Assembly: GCA_003170415.1 (NCBI GenBank)
Contig: PMZJ01000033.1
Coordinates: 43,963 to 107,962, forward strand
DNA from: Phycisphaerales bacterium
GTDB taxonomy: Bacteria; Planctomycetota; Phycisphaerae; Sedimentisphaerales; Anaerobacaceae
Length of the DNA: 64,000 nucleotides
Reading direction: 5' to 3'
A program made the translations under genes and the position numbers. Position 1 is the stretch's first letter, and every line of letters begins with the position of its first letter. The notes beneath the pieces are model-generated. The model saw only the letters and a list, made by a program, of their open reading frames with translations, did no database searches and was not told where the DNA came from. Of this stretch, positions 61,201 through 64,000 are shown in pieces.

Positions 61201-61706
61201 GTTTGTGCCCGGAACATATTCCGGACTGTAACAGTCGCGTCGGTTACCGCCTGTCCTGTATTGGCGTCGGTAATATGCCCGCACAGAGCGCCTTGCGGCC
61301 GCGATTGATATTGATACCCCTGCGGCCTCAGATTTATCATCTTGCTGGTTTCCGCTTGTTTCTGTTGTATTATTCGTATTTTCTGTATCGCCGCATCAAA
61401 CGGATTTTCACCGTTGGTTGAATCCCATTTTTGGCTTAATTGCTGCAATGGTGTTATCGCCGATTCGTTGCCAAACTGGGCGAGATAATTTGCGGCGGCT
61501 ATTTGTGTTTTGGGCCGGCCTTTTTCGAGTATTCCCACAAGACCGGTTACGTCTTTTACGACAAACAGGCGGTGAACCTTTTTTAGCTCATAGGCCTGCT
61601 GATTTGGTTCACTGTTACCATTGGCAAAACCCGAAAATCCCAAAAGTATCATCAGGTACAAAATACTTATGCTTATTGTTCCCCTTGAGTGTGTTTTCGC
61701 CGTCAT
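58284..61706 (-). CDS. Large secreted protein of repeated carboxypeptidase-regulatory-like domains (paralog 2, with HEAT-like N-terminal insert)
   Basis: Signal peptide MTAKTHSRGTISISILYLMILLGFSGFANG; GHITDANTGQAVTDATVTV, GSIKGSVVDEKGRPVNGAKI; TGLVGILEKGRPKTQIAAANYLAQFGNESAITPLQQL. Confidence 0.8.
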   Translation of the reverse strand: MTAKTHSRGTISISILYLMILLGFSGFANGNSEPNQQAYELKKVHRLFVVKDVTGLVGILEKGRPKTQIAAANYLAQFGNESAITPLQQLSQKWDSTNGENPFDAAIQKIRIIQQKQAETSKMINLRPQGYQYQSRPQGALCGHITDANTGQAVTDATVTVRNMFRAQTDAKGFYLIENLPAGGYFSVRVDSNEYVGITDYGSMPPVRIQKDAQTVKDFKLDKACMIQVQVVDEANQPVEGAAFSVVPYDTGLMRQLVAPPRPYPQTNKDGIALLSGLPASNMGYLIVATQSDYAPGKITVILNSTEYIESGLIVLQKGIDITGQAMYEDGVPASDLRIDASRWYIYGNVGRSYSHGSSLVDSKGNFTLRHIVPDSYNINAVLVEENKDAKSVAKLDATLPLPDNAPLTINIPKKATQPLASIRGNMIFTGNSIPDYVNILVSSMDDKYDSSIQWQKSGKDACDTSFAIDRLMPGKYKLKFSSPYIKEKTLETVEAPAEGLEVELEAFEKLVLSGTVVNLRTGEPIQLFRARVKQVQSFSGASNYQPADQWRDMNSTEGKFNIEALGAGVYQVQIAAEGFAWAQSDEIDTSQDTPVVVKLTAGGSIKGSVVDEKGRPVNGAKIMPMSKATETRGPTRDTLISDSDTVETVNGSFVLNNLAAGRESIKVVHPDYPFSITDNIEVKEGQTTEGVKVVLHKGGTVEGYVYDSAGQAQPDVTLIFQNTSYFSPMGDKSGRIAAVTTDANGYYRVEGLSEQICYVQKQGEQNAIGVARRAFVPAGGKVTRLDFGGQPVVKGQVVFDGKPLANYPLNLTTTQSPYFAVFQCYAKTGPNGEFAFGGVPKGKWSIYCPDPEGKERNLKIATIDVDGHDINTGIIPRGLSTLAVSIEYEQGEANWDVTDVYLRDENLSWDRPLVMLEKPAGNNEPFIAGNIMPGRYRLIVNRGYVTQQRTIDIVEGNTNITVRIPKGTAGVRGRLTRQYNSWQILWREGKDVVCYISQDANGSYEFNNLPAGKYYLSPDCSINSRPLLEFELAEDKQKELDIDITNLRKNQDGILHVFLLDEYETPVTGADIRLEGNGTTIEPITDSTPGFYFAAEPGTYILTAEIAGYKEIKQPVAVKMWDYQVMKRPPDPLFVRLEK

Positions 61707-61798
61707 AATTTATGTCCTCCTAAAATAATTGCGCCGGCCTTAAATCCCTGTGCAGTTATTTTCTCCCGCCAATGCCGATAAGTCAACGGCAAATGGCG

Positions 61799-62338
61799 TT
61801 AAAACTCAATCCCTTGTCTTGCGGCTGTGCCTTTATCGAACGGATGTTTGATGTTTTTCATTTCAGTAACAAGGTCTGTCAGGGCAATCAGTTCGGGTGT
61901 TGCCCCTCGGCCGGTCAGGATAATCTCAACGTGCTTGTCCCTTCCATCGATAACCTTTTTCAGTTCCCCGATACTGGTCAGGCCTTTGGCGATGCAATAC
62001 ACAATTTCGTCGAGTATCAGGATATCGAATTCACGGTTAGCCCCGGCTTTTGCAAGCCGTTCAAATGACTTTTTAATAGCTGCCTTGGCTGATGAGATTG
62101 CTTTGGGGTCTTTAGGCGATTTCGCCATATCCCACTGAATATCCAGCGACTCGATTTTTATTGATGGCAATGATGATATGGCGTTCCGTTCGCCGGTATT
62201 TAAGCAGGGGGGTTTAAGGAATTGATAAATCAGGACTTTATTGCCCTGGCCAGCCGCGCGTAGCGCAAGTCCCAGAGCAGCGGTTGTCTTGCCCTTACCA
62301 TCCCCCGTATATATCTGAACAAGTCCCTTTTCGAGCAT
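61799..62338 (-). CDS. cobO: Cob(I)yrinic acid a,c-diamide adenosyltransferase (CobO/BtuR family)
   Basis: GLVQIYTGDGKGKTTAALGLALRAAGQGNKVLIYQFLK; FDILILDEIVYCIAKGL; LTGRGATPELIALTDLVTEM. Confidence 0.94.
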   Translation of the reverse strand: MLEKGLVQIYTGDGKGKTTAALGLALRAAGQGNKVLIYQFLKPPCLNTGERNAISSLPSIKIESLDIQWDMAKSPKDPKAISSAKAAIKKSFERLAKAGANREFDILILDEIVYCIAKGLTSIGELKKVIDGRDKHVEIILTGRGATPELIALTDLVTEMKNIKHPFDKGTAARQGIEF

Positions 62339-62373
62339 TGCATTATCATATCACTGATTTAGCCACAAATAAA

Positions 62374-62566
62374 GCCTGCCCTGAGCGTAGTCGAATGGGC
62401 ACAAAAAGAGAACCACTCCCGTTCCCGGAAGGGATGCCTAACGGCAAAGGGACGCCTTTCGGCGAGACCTGTCCTGCCTGCCCCAGCAATTTGTTAGCCG
62501 GGGGCAAGTCGTAGGCCGGGGAGTGAACCTGTGGTGAGCGCAGTCGAACCAGTCGAAGGGCTCGAA
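62374..62566. repeat. Intergenic cluster of variants of the CCTGCCCTGAGC/TCGAAGGG repeat family
   Basis: GCCTGCCCTGAGCGTAGTCGAATGGGC (62374-62400) and CCTGTGGTGAGCGCAGTCGAACCAGTCGAAGGGCTCGAA (62528-62566). Confidence 0.75.
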
Positions 62567-62672
62567 ACTTACCCGCTTTTGCATTGTTTTTCTTCGTAAA
62601 CGTGTTTATATTATGTGTTTGAAAATATATGAGAGATTATAATTCAGGCCTTGGTTACAGCAAGGAGGAATT

Positions 62673-63482
62673 ATGGACACAATTGGATTTATCGGCGCGG
62701 GTAATATGGCGGAGGCCCTGATAAAGGGTATCATAAAAGCAAATCTCTGCAAGCCGAAGAACATCCTTGTAAACGATATCCGCTCCGACCGGCTGGAGTT
62801 CCTGACAAGGCAATACCACGTCCAGGCGGTGGCCAACAGTGCCGCACTGGCGGGACAGGTGGATCTCCTGATTTTGAGCGTCAAGCCCCAGAATATGGCC
62901 AATGTATTAATGGCGATAGAATCAGTCGTAAGGCACAGCACGCTTACTATTTCCATAGCGGCGGGCGTAAGGATTGCCGAAATCGCCACGGCGCTCGGCG
63001 ATAAGCCCATTATTCGTGTTATGCCCAATACGCCGGCTCTGATTGGTGAAGGGGCAAGTGCGATGTTCGCCAACAACAGGGCAAGGCCGATGATGGACAG
63101 GGCAATGAAAATATTCTCATCCGTCGGCAAGGCCGTCATTGTCGATAACGAGGATTTGATTGACGCCGTAACGGCGGTCAGCGGTTCAGGCCCCGCCTAT
63201 TTTTTCCTCCTGATGGAAGAAATGATCAGGATTGCCGACGAGATGGGACTGCCTCTCGAAATCGCTAAAATCCTGGTGCTTCAGACCGCCAGGGGCGCAG
63301 CTTTGCTCGCCGCCGAACGGGACAAATTCAGCGAAAGCCCAAGCGAGCTTCGCCGAAAGGTAACAAGCCCCGGCGGAACCACCGAGGCGGCCCTTAAGGT
63401 CTTTGCGGCAAAAAACTTCCCCCAATTGATTACCGACGCCCTGACCGCGGCCCGCAACAGAAGCAAAGAACTGTCGGAGTAA
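62673..63482 (+). CDS. proC: Pyrroline-5-carboxylate reductase
   Basis: DTIGFIGAGNMAEALIKGI, RVMPNTPALIGEGASAMF, AVSGSGPAYFFLLMEEM, SPGGTTEAALKVF. Confidence 0.95.
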   Translation: MDTIGFIGAGNMAEALIKGIIKANLCKPKNILVNDIRSDRLEFLTRQYHVQAVANSAALAGQVDLLILSVKPQNMANVLMAIESVVRHSTLTISIAAGVRIAEIATALGDKPIIRVMPNTPALIGEGASAMFANNRARPMMDRAMKIFSSVGKAVIVDNEDLIDAVTAVSGSGPAYFFLLMEEMIRIADEMGLPLEIAKILVLQTARGAALLAAERDKFSESPSELRRKVTSPGGTTEAALKVFAAKNFPQLITDALTAARNRSKELSE

Positions 63483-63483
63483 T

Positions 63484-63666
63484 TTATTCGACGACTATCG
63501 CCTCGACGGGGCATTCGTCCGCTGCCTGCTGGACCGCGTCCTCGTGTTCCGCAGGCACATCTTCCACCTTTACCTGCGCCGTATCCGGCCCCATTTCAAA
63601 AACTTCCGGGCAGGTGTCGCAGCACAGCCCGCAGGCCGTGCAGATATCCTCTATTCGAACTTTCAT
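63484..63666 (-). CDS. Ferredoxin, 4Fe-4S
   Basis: 60 aa; DICTACGLCCDTCPEVFEM ... ADECPVEAIVVE. Confidence 0.9.
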   Translation of the reverse strand: MKVRIEDICTACGLCCDTCPEVFEMGPDTAQVKVEDVPAEHEDAVQQAADECPVEAIVVE

Positions 63667-63827
63667 ACCTGTCTCCCATATCCGGTTTTATTGTTTCAAC
63701 TCATAATATCCTATTAGCTTTTCGGCACAAATTGTTCAAGCGAAAATTATGGAAATTTTCGGATAACTTGTTATACTGCAATCGGCTGAATAGTAAATTC
63801 TAATTTGAAAGTAGTAAATACATTTTA

Positions 63828-63926
63828 CCGGCCGGGTCCCATGCAGACCGACCCGTTAACCTGGTCAGGCGGGGAACCGAGCAGCCATACGCGGTGTTTG
63901 GCCGTGCCGTGGCAAACCCGGCCGAT
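63828..63926 (+). ncRNA. ffs: Small (4.5S-type) bacterial signal recognition particle RNA
   Basis: Closing stem GGCCGGGT/ACCCGGCC; S-domain core GTTAACCTGGTCAGGCGGGGAACCGAGCAGCC matches the SRP RNA pattern GTCAGG..GGAA..AGCAGCC. Confidence 0.85.
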
Positions 63927-64000
63927 CTTTTGTCATTTATAATTTATTATTTTCTATTTTTTATTTTTAACGAGCTATGGACCGAGAGGAGTTGAAAAAG

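Noticed and set aside
62284-62514. 76-aa ORF between cobO and proC
   Set aside because: Composed of repeat sequence (ACPERSRMGTKREPLPFPEGMPNGKGTPFGETCPACPSN); overlaps cobO 5' end antisense.

Overview
64 kb chromosomal window. Protein style (dockerin-like tails, two pilin paralogs, class II RNR) suggests a Planctomycetes/Phycisphaerae-like bacterium, but this is inferred without a search. Most of it is housekeeping and metabolism: ligA, ribD, a uvrC-like gene, nrdJ, rplM-rpsI, argC/argJ/argS, a type IV pilus/T2SS-like cluster, a GH2-araD-araB-sugar ABC transporter cluster, cobO, proC, tRNA-Tyr and a small SRP RNA at the right edge. The most interesting accessory segment is about 8.3-13.0 kb. 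It holds a tight three-gene cluster on the minus strand: an AbiEii-like nucleotidyltransferase with WYL-like and zinc-finger-like C-terminal parts, a DUF4145/HEPN-like protein, and a protein with an R-x4-H HEPN motif. No AbiEi-type antitoxin was seen. This cluster lies beside a ~1 kb repeat sink that contains two ~125-bp elements with 12-bp terminal inverted repeats and covarying hairpins. Other observations: a 44-bp dispersed repeat inserted in frame in several genes (usually read as S-T-S-S-G-Q), a second repeat inserted inside uvrC, a candidate ~215-nt ncRNA on the minus strand at ~27.3-27.5 kb with its own promoter and terminator, NrdR-box-like tandem sites upstream of nrdJ, and a small-protein/nucleotidyltransferase cassette inside the arginine gene cluster. 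All assignments come from reading the sequence and the supplied ORFs; no database searches were run.
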